A stretch of 64,000 nucleotides of DNA from Nereocystis luetkeana (Eukaryota > Sar > Phaeophyceae > Laminariales > Laminariaceae): assembly GCA_031213475.1 (NCBI GenBank), contig JARUPZ010000034.1, forward strand, positions 2,870,614 through 2,934,613. Direction: 5' to 3'. Position numbers and translations under genes: made by a program. Positions 47,601 to 58,936 of the stretch are shown here, in pieces (within the stretch, counting starts at the first letter, position 1; every line of letters starts with the position of its first letter). The notes beneath the pieces are model-generated. The model made no database searches. It was not told the origin of the DNA and worked only from the letters and a program-made list of their open reading frames with translations.

Positions 47601-50600
47601 CATTTCTTATTTCCTTCCACACTGCAGTACTCGTAATCTACTGCTGAAATGTCGGGCAAAAGTAGTTGAACCGTAACGCGGGAACCAAGAGTGGTACCAT
47701 AATTTGGAGACGACTTCGTACGGAAAGACTCGGGCGAGGTCCCACCTTGGCATTCCCGTTAAGAAAAGCACCTGCAAATAGACTACCAACGTAAAACGGC
47801 GAGTGTGGGAGAAACCGTGGATATAATATATACCTGGTACCTGATATTAATAGCAACCAACCGAGGTGAATACTATCTGGTATTGCATGCCGCGTTGAGA
47901 TAGATACCAGAATCAGCGCGGGTGCAATAACTTGGGTGGAGTCTCCAGCCGTGGCTAAGAGGCCTCATTTTATTTCAACCGAATACTTGAATTTGTAAAG
48001 TGGAGGCGAAGCGGTACCTCACTATTAATACAATAGTCTACTGCTACAGACCGCACCATCCAAATGCCACGATTTTCGCCCATGCTTCACTCGGCAGCTC
48101 TAGCCTCGCCCTCTCGAAAAACTCTACATCCTTCGGGTTTGATCCTGGCCACCCACCCTCGATGTAGTGCATTCCTGTCATGGCGCCACAAGTACAAGGC
48201 GAAGAGCGTACCCATCAGGAATCAGGACACGATAACAAGGCAGTTTTGTACGGGCCGTTTTATGCGATGCATTTTTGGCAAAAAAAAGGCAAATTTTCAT
48301 ATTATGGTTGTTTTACTTGCCAAAATAGCTAAAGACTTGACAAGCTTGTACTTCGATATTTCCGTATGCCTTCCCCTTCGTTGGCAATTTAAGGAAATGA
48401 AACGTGCGGTTTCATATGCCATTTGAAACCAATCACGCCAACGCAAGGTCATACGATTCACATGCCGGTGCGCTAGACTATTGATAGCACGAACTCCAGC
48501 AATACAGGGGTTAGATGGTGGTCCTGACAGCTGACGGTGGTGCCGACTGCACTGTTGAAGGGGGTTGATGGCGCGGGTGATGAATCCCCGTGTGGGTGTG
48601 GCACGGATGCCGTTTGGAGTTGGTGCTTAAGTCAACCCAAACCAAACAGCCGCCCCAGCCTCCTCATGACAACCTACACGTGACTATGGTCGGGCTGGAA
48701 GGGTTGTCGACCTTTGGGGTCTACCTACCACTTGTGCCTGGATTCCTCTCCAGCCCACCCATTCCTCGACGACGGTGTCGTCTACTGTCGGCTCTCCACT
48801 GTACGGGGTTTGAGGGCACTACGTGGCGAAAAATTTAAAGCTCTTTGCTACAGCAGTATGTCATTGTGTTAGACCTATGCCAATGGGACAGCGAAGTTTC
48901 AATAAAAAGTTTGAATTTCAAAGATACCCGCCGAAAAAAAAATTAGAACACGCTTCCTATGGGCCACGTGAAAAAAAAAAAAAGTTCCTAAGACCTATGC
49001 CAATGGAAACGCGAAGTTCAAAAGTTTTTTTTCAAATATATTGCTTTGAAAAAACGGCCGAAACCTTTCTCGTACCGCAGCTGTGGGGGGAAAAAGCGAA
49101 AAATGCTTGATTTTTTATTTTTCCCCCAACGGCTGCAGGCGGCGCAATTTGTTTTTTCTGGTTGCAAATTGTTAACACGGTGATCGAAACCAGCTCGTGC
49201 GACGATCGACGCTCGATCCCGACATAGACTCAGCCCACGGCCAACCCGCTTGGTATCTGGCAAGGCCAACGAATATAGATGACGGTCTCGAAGATAACAG
49301 GTGGATCCATGGTCTAGGGGGCGAGAGCTTGCCGGCGGCGTCCTACGGTATCCTCCCAAACCTGAAAAAAAGCCTATTTTTTGCCATTCGAAACGGATGG
49401 AGAAGTTTTGTCTTCTGTTTTGTGCAAACCAGCGGCCAATTGTTTTTTTATCACACGCCTGGTCAGCTCCCGCCACATGACACCGGCCATGGTGTGAAGA
49501 CGGTGACCCTAGGGTGGGTCGGAGCCCCTAACGAGCGCACTCCGTTCAGAATTCATGACGCAATCGTTGGTTTTGTTGATCGATGTCTGTCGAGGACTCG
49601 GAATCTCGCCGCTTCGAACCAAAGATCGGCCTGAGTTTTTCTTTTTTATTGCAACTTCGCTGTACCATTGGCATAGGTCTAACTTTGGGAAAAACCCGAA
49701 AAAAGCAAATCTGGGGCCTTTGGGAAAAACCCGAAAAAAGCAAATCTGGGGCCGATGTTCAACATCGGCTTGAGAAAAACTCAGGCCGATCTTTGGTTCG
49801 AAGCGGCGAGATTCCGAGTCCTCGACAGACACTGATCAACAAAACCAACGACTGCGTCATGAATTCTGAACGGAGTGCGCTCGTTAGGGGCTCCGACCCA
49901 CCCTAGGGTCACCGTCTTCACACCATGGCCGGTGTCATGTGGCGGGAGCTGACCAGGCGTATGATGAAAAAACATTTGGCCGCTGGTTTGCACAAAACAG
50001 AAGACAAAACTTCTCCATCCGTCTCGAATGGCAAAAAATAGGCTTTTTTTCAGGTTTGGGAGGATACCGTAGGACGCCGCCGGCAAGCTCCCGCCCCCTA
50101 CCTAGACCATGGATCCACCTGTTATCTTCGAGACCGTCATCTATATTCGTTGGCCTTGCCAGATACCGAGCGGGTTGGCCGTGGGCTGAGTCTATGTCGG
50201 GATCGAGCGTCGATCGTCGCACGAGCTGGTTTCGATCACCGTGTTAACAATTTGCAACCAGAAAAAACAAATTGCGCCGCCTGCAGCCGTTGGGGGAAAA
50301 ATAAAAAATCAAGCATTTTTCGCTTTTTCCCCCCACAGCTGCGGTACGAGAAAGGTTTCGGCCGTTTTTTCAAAGCAATATATTTGAAAAAAAACTTTTG
50401 AACTTCGCGTTTCCATTGGCATAGGTCTTCGTCGAGAGAACTTATTCGTGAAAGTGTGGCAAGACTTGGCCACATTTATGTTGCCAAAATAGCAACTATT
50501 TTGCTATTTTGTTGTTTGTGTCGTTAAAACAGCCCTAATACAAAAACTGATGTATGTACTGTACAAATACTTCCCTGGTACATCGATACAGCAGTATACG

Positions 50601-51613
50601 TCGAAATATGATAATTTTCAAATCTCCATCCTTGTACATCTTTTTTTTTAACTCAGTTTCCACTACAGTCATTACTATTAATACTATTAATGCCATTTAT
50701 TAATTAATAGATTCAGTGCTGCTTCACTGCTGTGTTTGCTGCTGTTTTGCATGATACCATCATGACACGAGGTACTTGTACAGCAGTACTATTAATATCA
50801 ATATATACTGTAGACTGAGCGTGGCTGAGTACTATTCATCCGTGAGATACACGGCAGTCCGACCTCATGGTTTTTATGCCCACGTGCGCAACATGAAACA
50901 TGCCAGCCGTTCGCCGTTGGTATATCATCACAGAGGGAGGGAAGGCTCTGGAGTCTGTAGTCAGGACCATGATACACATGCTGGTACTGCTACTCGTACC
51001 GTACCGGGTATCATGGCATACCGTACCTAGTACGTACATGATACTTATCATAACGGTACCGTTTTACCAGTACGTACATGATACTTATCATAGCCCGCTT
51101 GGACATCCACTCGTACATACTACGAGTACTCGTTTAAAATCTCGGAGATAAGCGCACGTTCCAAGCAACCTTGTAGTTAGTGTACTGCAGGTCAAAGGCA
51201 TGGATCGTACCGAAGCTGTGCAATTCCCTGGCGATCTTGAGCTTGTCGTTCACCGAAGCACTTATCCCCTCCATTTGAGTTCCGTCCCTTAGGGTAGTGT
51301 CATACAGGTGCACCTCACGCAGGTCTTCAGTTTCTTTCGCAGCGGTGGCCATGCCCGCTGGCTCAGTACTGTCGGTGCCGTCCATCTCATAAGTGGTCAA
51401 CGAAGGTGGTGCTGAGGCCACCATTAGGGGTCCATAGCTGCTGGTGCTGCTGGTGCTGCTGATACTCCTTCTGCTGCTGGTGCTGCTGCAGATACTGCTG
51501 GTCGAGATTGTATCGCCAACCCTGGACCATGCCAAGCTTTGTTGGGCTGGACGCACAAAACCCCAAGCAGATGACGTCTGGAAGAGAGTCAACACAGCTA
51601 CTCGTACCCGCAT
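41615..51613 (-). CDS. cimA: (R)-citramalate synthase (CimA-type), 15 exons, 667 aa, probably plastid-targeted
   Basis: CimA condenses acetyl-CoA and pyruvate to citramalate, the threonine-independent entry to isoleucine. Exons: 51613-51211, 48174-48057, 47279-47156, 46577-46446, 46267-46190, 45953-45822, 45504-45361, 44207-44065, 43901-43784, 43517-43405, 43173-43077, 42791-42720, 42459-42355, 42100-42032, 41770-41615; GT-AG throughout and phases agree. HMGL-like catalytic motifs: '[11 protein letters not shown]' (103-113), '[12 protein letters not shown]', 'TRRK', '[13 protein letters not shown]', 'DTNGG', 'GIHCHND' (303-309), '[14 protein letters not shown]' (330-343) and '[14 protein letters not shown]' (392-405). 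The C-terminal half matches the LeuA dimer/allosteric domain ('[11 protein letters not shown]', '[13 protein letters not shown]'). '[10 protein letters not shown]' and '[11 protein letters not shown]' point to CimA rather than LeuA or homocitrate synthase. The first 65 or so residues are an extra leader with 'SAWGFVRP', like a heterokont plastid presequence, then a Ser-rich linker encoded by CTG repeats. Confidence 0.92.
44486..45309. mobile_element. TIR element in a CimA intron
   Basis: A perfect 17-bp inverted repeat, AGGGCCGTTCCTAACGA and its complement, bounds 824 bp lying wholly inside the intron between exons 45504-45361 and 44207-44065. A second inverted pair, 'tcatgaatcgtga' with 'cacgattcatga', sits near the right end (45210-45260). 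No coding frame and no obvious target duplication were found. Confidence 0.7.
44814..44970. repeat. GGCCGGGCC/GGCCCG array inside the TIR element
   Basis: GC-rich cores such as 'ggccgggccgggccggccc' and 'gcccggcctggcc' alternate with linkers 'gcgagactccaatctc' and 'gcgagattccaatctcgc'. The 'gcgagatt' linker is shared with the GACCC arrays at 17 kb. Confidence 0.6.
48871..50428. mobile_element. TIR element (AGACCTATGCCAATGG family), outer copy interrupted by an inner copy
   Basis: The outer copy starts AGACCTATGCCAATGG at 48871 and ends with the inverse at 50428. It is split after 48990 and resumes at 49681. Compared with the uninterrupted copy at 55468-56301 the halves join without a gap ('gttccta' + 'aac'). 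The whole structure lies in CimA intron 1 (48175-51210). Confidence 0.8.
48991..49680. mobile_element. Inner TIR element copy, opposite orientation
   Basis: The 690-bp copy is bounded by AGACCTATGCC and GGCATAGGTCT. It lies in the reverse orientation inside the outer copy, so 48991-49641 is the reverse complement of 49774-50428, forming a palindrome with a 132-bp loop. The 152-aa minus frame 49476-49018 and its mirror frames appear only because the arms are alike; no domain was recognised. Confidence 0.8.
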
Positions 51614-52030
51614 CCTTTTCCAGCACTATACAAACAGCGTGTAGCCGCATGCAAGGTGTTGACGTAGACACACATAAACGACGTAGACGCGAATCTCGGC
51701 GGGGGGTTTTGATCTAATATGGCTTGTTTGTTGAGTGAGGTGGGGAAGAATCATTGGACCAATCATGAGGATTTATTTGTTGCCTGTGTGGCACTGCCAA
51801 CAAAAAAGCAACTACTGTGAACTGGGCCGGTGTTGTTGTGGTTCGCCTGCTGGCCGTTTACGGGGGGGTCTATGCGGCTGTGTTGCCGTGCTAGCTGTGG
51901 GTTGTATGACATACTGTGTACGGCGGTCCTGATGTGATTTGACGTGGCTGCGCTGACGAGTAGAAGAACGAGCTGAATTGGCTGCTGTTGGTGCTTTCGA
52001 TTTCCTTCTTTGTGGATTTCCAGCCGTCAA
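51614..52030. other. Region upstream of CimA
   Basis: It should contain the CimA promoter, but no motif stands out. No second gene is recognised before the SINE. Confidence 0.35.
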
Positions 52031-52404
52031 CTTTTTTATTTTTTTTATTTATTTATTATTATTTTTTTCTCATCCCATTCAATATCTTCGCACATCCAGA
52101 CATCTTCTTCTCTCTCTCCTTCCAACTCGTAACTCAGATCCGGGGTCACATAGCAGGCTCTTCTCCCCTCTTCCCGCTACGGTACGTGCCTTCATTTTTA
52201 TCGCGAGAAGATTTCAGCCTTTTCTTCCCTCGTCGACTCGCATCGAATTGTGCCAACCCACGCTGCAAGGCGCTCTCAACAATTCATTGAATCCTTTTTT
52301 ATTTTTATTTTTGCAAATAAAGTCAAAGTCCGACCCACCTGGGGCTCGAACCCAGGACTCAAACAAGTAGAATTCGAGGTAACCTCTTGAACCACCGGGG
52401 CGAC
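52031..52404 (-). mobile_element. tRNA-derived SINE
   Basis: Read on the minus strand, the head (52404 to about 52322) has an RNA polymerase III A box, TGGTTCAAGAGG (52394-52383), and a B box, GGGTTCGAGCCCC (52353-52341), inside a good T-arm stem (CTGGG/CCCAG). The acceptor stem does not pair well, so this is not a working tRNA. A unique body of about 250 bp follows, and the unit closes with an A-rich tail (52070-52031). A related body fragment lies in an IFT70 intron at 12490-12640. Confidence 0.75.
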
Positions 52405-52417
52405 CAGCATTGATTGG

Positions 52418-52800
52418 GTTTCTATGTTTTTATAAAATGATGAAATACGTCAGTCAGCTGTGAGTTGGACTGTTGGACTGATTAATAAAATTCTATGTGG
52501 TGTGTGTTTGTTCTTCACATAAAACCGTTCTTTCTAGCCGTCGACACATCCCACAGCACAACAACCAGTGTCCTTGCCGATTCTTCAATCCTACCAGAGA
52601 TACGAGCACAACAAGTTCTTCTGTGGTCACAAAGAAAAATAGTAGTTGATACCTGGTACTACTCAAGTTTGTAAGCTGCGTAGTAATACGTCTCGTCTAT
52701 ATATCCCATTTTTACAGAATTTTCAACTTCTGGATGGTTTTATAAAATTATGAAATACGTCGTCAGCTGTGAGTTCGACTGATTATATATATATACCATG
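52418..52800. repeat. Dispersed repeat, two partial copies
   Basis: 'atgaaatacgtcagtcagct' with 'gtgagttggactg' at 52437-52475 recurs at 52750-52785, with 'gtttgtaagctgcgtagtaa' and 'tacgtctcgtctatatatcc' in between (52668-52710). Relatives lie at 6.55, 34.08 and 60.2 kb. Confidence 0.6.
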
Positions 52801-53095
52801 GTAGGTAGTTGATACGGCAATTTTTTAGCAGTGGGGTCTGGAAAAAAAAGAAAAAAAACAAAAAAAACTCTAAGGCTTGATAAGGCGTTTTCGATACAGG
52901 GCTGAGCTTGACGACACTTGACCGTTTTGTTTTTAAACAAAATTATGCGTTTGCAGCGCGCTGTTCGCCCGCCTGCTTGCCCTCGGGCGACGCACTTTGG
53001 CCTCTCTCTCTGTCTTTGTCCATCACCAACCCTCAAAAAGATGGTGGCTTTGTTTTTGTGATCCTACTGTTGTGCCCGTCCGTAGTATCAGATTT

Positions 53096-53118
53096 TGTTG
53101 TTGTTGTTGTTGTTGTAT

Positions 53119-53162
<44 letters not shown>
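53096..53162. repeat. (GTT)n microsatellite
   Basis: About 22 near-perfect GTT units. A 23-nt poly-A run lies further on at about 53367-53390. Confidence 0.9.
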
Positions 53163-53648
53163 CTCACATTAACTCACAATACAATGCAGTCGGTGGTCGC
53201 AGGACAGGCTCCAATAACTCTGGAGTGGAAGAAATACCTCGGTAGTAAAACAGAGGCAAAAAACAGAAAACAAGCATACGCACTCCACCACTGTGGACAC
53301 CAGGGAAGCAAAAAGGAGACTATTAATAGCAGACAAAAACCTAAGAAAGAAGATGAAGTGAAGCAAAAAAAAAAAAAAAAAAAAAAAAACAGAAGCAGAT
53401 AGCAAAACGCAAAAAAGGCAAAACGGACCATACTAACAGAGACACAAAGAAGAGGCACAAACGGGAATGAAAGAAAGATGAAAAAAAAAGGGACAAAAAG
53501 CGATAATCACGGGCGGGGGGGAAAGAAAATACGAAAGGCAGGCACTGGAGCATACAGACACGCAAAGTTGCCCGGGTGGCGCACCATGCTAGTTACTTGG
53601 GTCCCAAAAAAGGGAGTGCATCATGACGATGATGGCCATAACCAGGCT

Positions 53649-54430
53649 TCAGTCTGTTGGGCAGACCGCCTCCCCCCCATCCCCCCCCCATTCCCCCTCG
53701 TCCCCCTTTCGCCCCCTCCCCTCTTCCCTGCCATTCTGCGCACTCGCGTTGGCGTCAACGGCTGTGGTCGTGGTTGCAGCTATCCTATGCCGTTCTGCCG
53801 ATGCCTCCTTCTCATCTGTATGCCATTTCTGCATGAAGGCCTCCGCCCCTTCCTCGACTCGTCGGAACCATCTGCCGGCTTTCAGTGCTGCCTCGCGCAA
53901 CCGTTCGAGCTTGATGCCGAACTCCTTGAGGTCCTCCTCAAGGTACCTCATCCAGTCCCACTCCTGTCCTCCGGAGTAACCCTTACCCCCAACCATCTCC
54001 CCGAACATCACCCTCTTCGGCAGACGCTCCTCTCCCATGCGTGTCACAAAGCCCGCAAACAAGAGCCTACGTCTGCGTACCGTCGTCTCAACGCTCTCAG
54101 ATTTTGTCCTGAGAAGCACGCTAGCATAGGATAGAATGTGGTCTTCGCGCTTTCGTTTTCGCCAGCCGATGCATCGGATCAGCATCTTGTGGCGGACCTC
54201 TCGTAGCCTACCGTAATCAGTCTTGCTCGGGCTCCAAGTAACGCAACCGTAGAGCAACGTTTCGATCACCTCGGCTCTCAGCATTCGCACCTTCAGGCGT
54301 AGGCGCACACCCGGGCGGTCATAGATTTCCATCTTATACCGTCCGAGGCATGCCCATGCCCTCTGGAGTCGACGCGTTACCTCGACACTTCTGCCCGTCC
54401 AATATGCGCTGATAGCCCCGCCCAGCAGCT
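53649..54430 (-). pseudogene. Non-LTR retrotransposon ORF2 3' fragment (post-RT region)
   Basis: The open frame 54332-53649, extendable in frame to about 54430 ('LLGGAISAYWTGRSVEVTRR'), matches the region after the reverse transcriptase core in endonuclease/RT retroelements: 'LGGAI', 'LKVRMLRAEVIETLLYGCVTW', 'RRRLLFAGFVTRM', 'RLPKRVMFGEM'. The catalytic YADD box and everything before it are missing, so the copy is 5'-truncated, as target-primed insertion usually leaves LINEs. The same domain, less truncated, appears at 62200-63290. No function is expected. Confidence 0.8.
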
Positions 54431-55026
54431 ATGTGCGAAAACAAAAAGAGGGGCCGTGTTACCTGGTACCAGGTACCTCTTTGGACGAAATAGCCACGAA
54501 AACGAAAAGAGGGGGCGAGTTAGCTGCTACCTCTTTGGACGAAAAAATAGGGCCCGTGACGGTATTAAACTGAGTACCAGGTATCAAATAATAGTCCTTT
54601 AATTTTCGTCCATAGTCGTATGAAGGTATTTGCGTAATTGGATTACATAGTGTGACATTAAGTCTAAACAGTCGCGTGGTATATACCACTGCACGCGGAA
54701 CTCTCGGGTAAAATAAAAACGTTATCGGTTGCTGGTACGATCGTATCATGCAGAGTGTTGTGTTGTACGACACCTCGTACATTTCAAACCGCCCCCCATT
54801 GAGACGCAGAGGAATAACCGATCAGCTGGTCCATGAAAAGCAGAACACCTAGACGCATGACACGTCCACTAGACCGACTACAACAGTAGCGGACCACTAA
54901 CAATAAATAGTGTAATACTAATAGTCTAGGTTCGTACACAAAATAAATATCCAGCGGTATAAACGCATAGTATGACTGCTGCAACGCCAGCGGGGCCGGA
55001 TACGGGCACGGCTGATACGTCACACG
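54431..55026. other. Intergenic, no gene
   Basis: A tandem 'ttacctggtaccaggtacct'/'ctacctctttggacgaaa' duplication lies at 54460-54545. Nothing else is recognised. Confidence 0.4.
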
Positions 55027-55122
55027 GGCCCACCCATAACCAACCCATCCACTCACCCACCCACATACCGATCCACCTACTCACCCACCCACGAACCCAC
55101 CCCAACCAACGCACCCACTCAC
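55027..55122. repeat. CCCACTCA/CCACCCA minisatellite
   Basis: Imperfect repeats of 'cccacccatc/cactcaccca' run for about 95 bp. Confidence 0.7.
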
Positions 55123-55467
55123 CTATCCTTTCCTAACCCTACAAAAATTCAATGCACAACTATTAATACAACCCAAGGAAAATGAATAGCAAACGGGAAA
55201 TAACCGAACGAAAAAAAAGCAAAGCGAGCAAAAAAAAACGCAAAGCGAGGACGGGACTATTCGAGCAAGTATTATATATGGTTGCCTTCCCACAAAATAG
55301 CGTAGATGCCATTCCAATATAAACCTAATACCCTTCCGTAAATCAGCAGTATTCCTCATACACTTCTCTGCCAGCCGATTCCCAATTTCCCTCCCCGACA
55401 TCATTTCTTTACATTGAAGATCCAAACGGACGTCGCTACTATAGCGTATTGCATAATACAGGTGCTT

Positions 55468-56301
55468 AGACCTATGCCAATGGTACAGCGAAGCTTCAAT
55501 AAAAAGTTTGAATTTCAAAGATACCCGCCAAAAAAAATCAGAACACGCTTCCTATGGGCCACGCAAAAAAAAAAAAAAGTTCCTAACCTTTTGGAAAAGC
55601 CCGGAAAAAGCAAATCTGGGGCCGATGTTGGGCCAACATCGGCTTGAGAAAAACTCAGGCCTATCTTTGGTTCGAAGCGGCGAGATTCCGAGTCGTCGAC
55701 AGACATCGATCAACAAAACCAACGATTGCGTCATGAATTCTGAACGGAGTGCGCTCGTTAGGGGCTCCGACCCACCCTAGGGTCACCGTCTTCACACCAT
55801 GGCCGGTGTCCTATGGCGGGAGCTGATCAGGCGCATGATAAAAAAACAATTGGCCGCTGGTGTGCACAAAACACAAGACAAAACTTCTCCATCCGTCTCG
55901 AATGGCAAAAAATAGGCTTTTTTTCAGGTTTGGGAGGATACCGTAGGACGCCGCCGGCAAGCTCTCGCCCCCTAGACCATGGATCCACCTGTTATCTTCG
56001 AGGCCGTCATCTATATTCGTTGGCCTTGCCAGATACCGAGCGGGTTGGCCGTGGGCTGAGTCTATGTCGAGATCGAGCGTCGATTGTCGCACGAGCTGGT
56101 TTCGATCACTCTGTTGACAATTTGCAACCAGAAAAACACAAATTGCGCCGCCTGCAGCCGTTGGGGGGAAAAAAATAAAAAATAAAACATTTTTCTCTTT
56201 TTTCCCCCCAGCGGCGGTACGTGAAAAATTTCGGCTGTTTTCTTAAAGCAATATATTTGAAAAAAAACTTTTGAACTTCGCTGTACCATTGGCATAGGTC
56301 T
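55468..56301. mobile_element. TIR element (AGACCTATGCCAATGG family), uninterrupted copy
   Basis: The 834-bp element has AGACCTATGCCAATGGTACA at the left and the inverse at the right. Internal blocks match the copies at 48871-50428, including 'gaccctagggtcaccg'-type sequence and 'tcggagcccctaacgagcgc'. No conserved transposase motif was seen; it is probably non-autonomous. Confidence 0.85.
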
Positions 56302-56467
56302 CAGGTTGTTCAATTATCATTCCTTCCTAAAATATTCGCGCTATCCGGCATACACGAGACAGGTCGTCAGTGCGTCCCTTTCATTCCTAGCAAGTTCGTC
56401 CCATTCCTTCCTGGCCCTTTTCGCCCGGCACCTCTTTTGTCTTTCGTTGCTCGTTTGCGGTCGAGTC
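56302..56467. other. Short gap 3' of the DUF6729-like gene
   Basis: Presumably the 3' untranslated region of the minus-strand gene; no feature seen. Confidence 0.3.
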
Positions 56468-56514
56468 TTAACACTTTTTTTGGGTTTCTACTCCCCCAAG
56501 CCCAGCTGACCCAA

Positions 56515-56900
56515 GACCTTGCCAGCATCCCCCCAAACCCGATACGAGTCCTCCAAAACCAGGTGCGAGTCCCCCGACACCAGGTGCCGGTACGAGTCCT
56601 CCAAAACCCGGTAAGAGTCCCTCGACACCAGGTGCCGGTTGTCCTCCAAGACCCGGTAAGAGCCCCCCGACACCAGGTGCCGGTCCGACTCCTCCAACGC
56701 CTGGTAAGAGCCCCCCCACACCAGGTGCCGGTACGAGTCCTCCAAACCCCGCAAAGAGCCCCCCGACACCAGGGGCCGGTAAGAGTCTTCCAACACCCCG
56801 TAAGATCCCCCTCACAACAGGTGCCACTCCCCATGCGCCCTGCACCGCTCGATCCACACCCGCCGATCTGACACCAAATATCGACCTCCCGACACCCGGG
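56515..56900. repeat. Tandem repeat encoding Pro/Gly-rich tail
   Basis: 'ccgacaccaggtgccggtac' / 'gagtcctccaaaacccggta' units of about 63 bp recur about six times with variation. On the minus strand this reads 'GLVPAPGVGGLLPGFG', and the repeat keeps the frame. Confidence 0.75.
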
Positions 56901-58936
56901 GCCACCTCCCACCCACTAGGTGCAACCCCCCCCACACCCTGAGCAACCTGGCTCACATCCGTCGATCCGACACCAGGTGCTACTCCTTCATCAAGCGGCG
57001 TCGTCTCCCCTACACCAGGTGTCAAACGGCTCACACCCGATCCGGCGACTCCCGCAACGCCTGGTGCTACTCCCCCCGAACCTGCCCCTCGGTGTTGGTC
57101 AGCGTCGCCAACGAAGCCGCCCATCGAGATTGGCTGTTGGTTAGCAAAAGCAACAAGCCTTGCTTGCGTGTAGGACACCTGGCGCGCGTCCTCTTCAGCA
57201 TCACCCCCCGTTTTGGCATCCCCAGCCGCCCCACCGGAAGTTTGTGCAGATGCCACACCTCCTCCCCTGCCAGGCGAGGAACAAATGCTTGCAGCCGTGC
57301 TGCCACATGAAGAACACAGGCCTGCCGAGTAAGGTACAACAGCGACCCATCTGTTGTTGCTGGTGCTGGCGTCGCTCCGCGGCAGGGGTGGGAGCGCGCT
57401 AGGTGGGACGGTAGTCGCGACATCGTCGCAAGGTCGGTTCAAACCGCTTCGAAGTCTCTCCATGAGTTCGAGGTAGTCCTTGTCCTTGCTTTGGAGTTTT
57501 GACCACACAAGCACATTCTTGTCAGCGCCGTCGACGAACTTCTTCGCAGCTGGTCCAAGCAAAAGAACGCCGCGTCGCAAAGCATGGGCAGTGATGGGAG
57601 GAAACTGATCGCGACAGCCAGTATGCTGTAACAACCACTCGACGTCACTAGCCGTGCTGAGACTCCGCAACCTTGTTATTTCACACAGTCCAAGCATGCG
57701 TGCGAAAATATTCGAGTGGGGGCTCGATCCTGTAAAACGGTGAACAAATAACGTGCGCGGCGTGCGCGGTCAGTTCTGAACACGGCCGCTTCATACTCAG
57801 TACTGTACGATGATTATTGCATTTTTCGGGAAACTTGCCTGAAGTAATCAAGCTCTTGAGCGAGAGTGCCAGATCGAGGGTCATGGCCGTCTTGCTAGTG
57901 CATGCGACCACCAGATTCCTCGCTCCAATCCATGGGAACCGTTCACTGTACATCTGCGTGACGCCCGGGTCGTACGACGTGAACTTGTAGAGTGCTCCTT
58001 CAATTTGACGACTCGCCGTTACTTGTCGCCGTCCTCGCCCTTCCACTCCTGCACACGGACCTGTACACAAAAAACCAGAAGCCTGGAGGATATTACTTGC
58101 AAAAATTATAGGATACCCGATATTATTTAGCACGTACAGAACGGTGTTGTGCATGGTATCATAACTGCAGCAATGACACGGGACGCCATGCAGCACACCG
58201 GCACAGCTTTACCCACCTTCAACTTGTCATGATCAAGGTGGCAGAGCTTGCAGATAGTCTAGTGCCGATCATCCACCAGTCCTCGGCCACGCCCGAAACC
58301 CGCCGACCTTGCGTCCACCCCTTGCTCATCACCTCATAACGGAGAGCAATTAACCAGCGTCAGCGTCAGCCGCTAACTCATCAACCTGAGTTCGCTATCC
58401 TGTACAGGGTTCGCACTTTCGAGTGCGTATTCTTGTCCTTCCACAGGGGCCGTCCAACAAATGGTTATCCTACGAGTTATTACCTGCCCGTCTTCCACGG
58501 CCTTCCATCCGTACTTCTTGCACGGGGGTCGGTGTGGCACACCCTGTGAGGCGAAGCACAAACGGTTGGCGTGTGCGTAGACGGTCGGATGAAGATACCC
58601 TCCCAGGCGTGTGTTCGACGAGGACTTTAGCGGGTCGATAGGTCGGACGACAGGTGACTGCATCTTCGCCAGCCCTCCATTTCGGCAAGCAACTGTAACC
58701 TGCACAGAGTAGTAGAGAGGAGACAAGGTCACCATGTTCCAATCGACTTGAAAGCGCGTGCAGACAACAGCAGCAGAAGTAAATCTGCAGTACCAGGTGT
58801 ATAGGTGTTGGTGAGCCTGACCGGGGAATACGTTTCACCTGCTGGCACCGTGTTTTCACCGCCGGCGACATGTTGAAGTAGAACGCTTCCCCGGCCTCCT
58901 TGTCCACCTTCGCCTCGCCTCCCCCATCCATGCCCC

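Noticed and set aside
52322-52404. Functional tRNA gene
   Set aside because: The A box, B box and T-arm are good, but the acceptor stem does not pair and the unit continues into a SINE body with an A-rich tail.
55459-56310. 9-bp target duplication (caggtgctt / caggttgtt) around the TIR element
   Set aside because: Only 7 of 9 bases agree, and the two nested copies at 49 kb show nothing similar, so a Mutator-type assignment is not supported.
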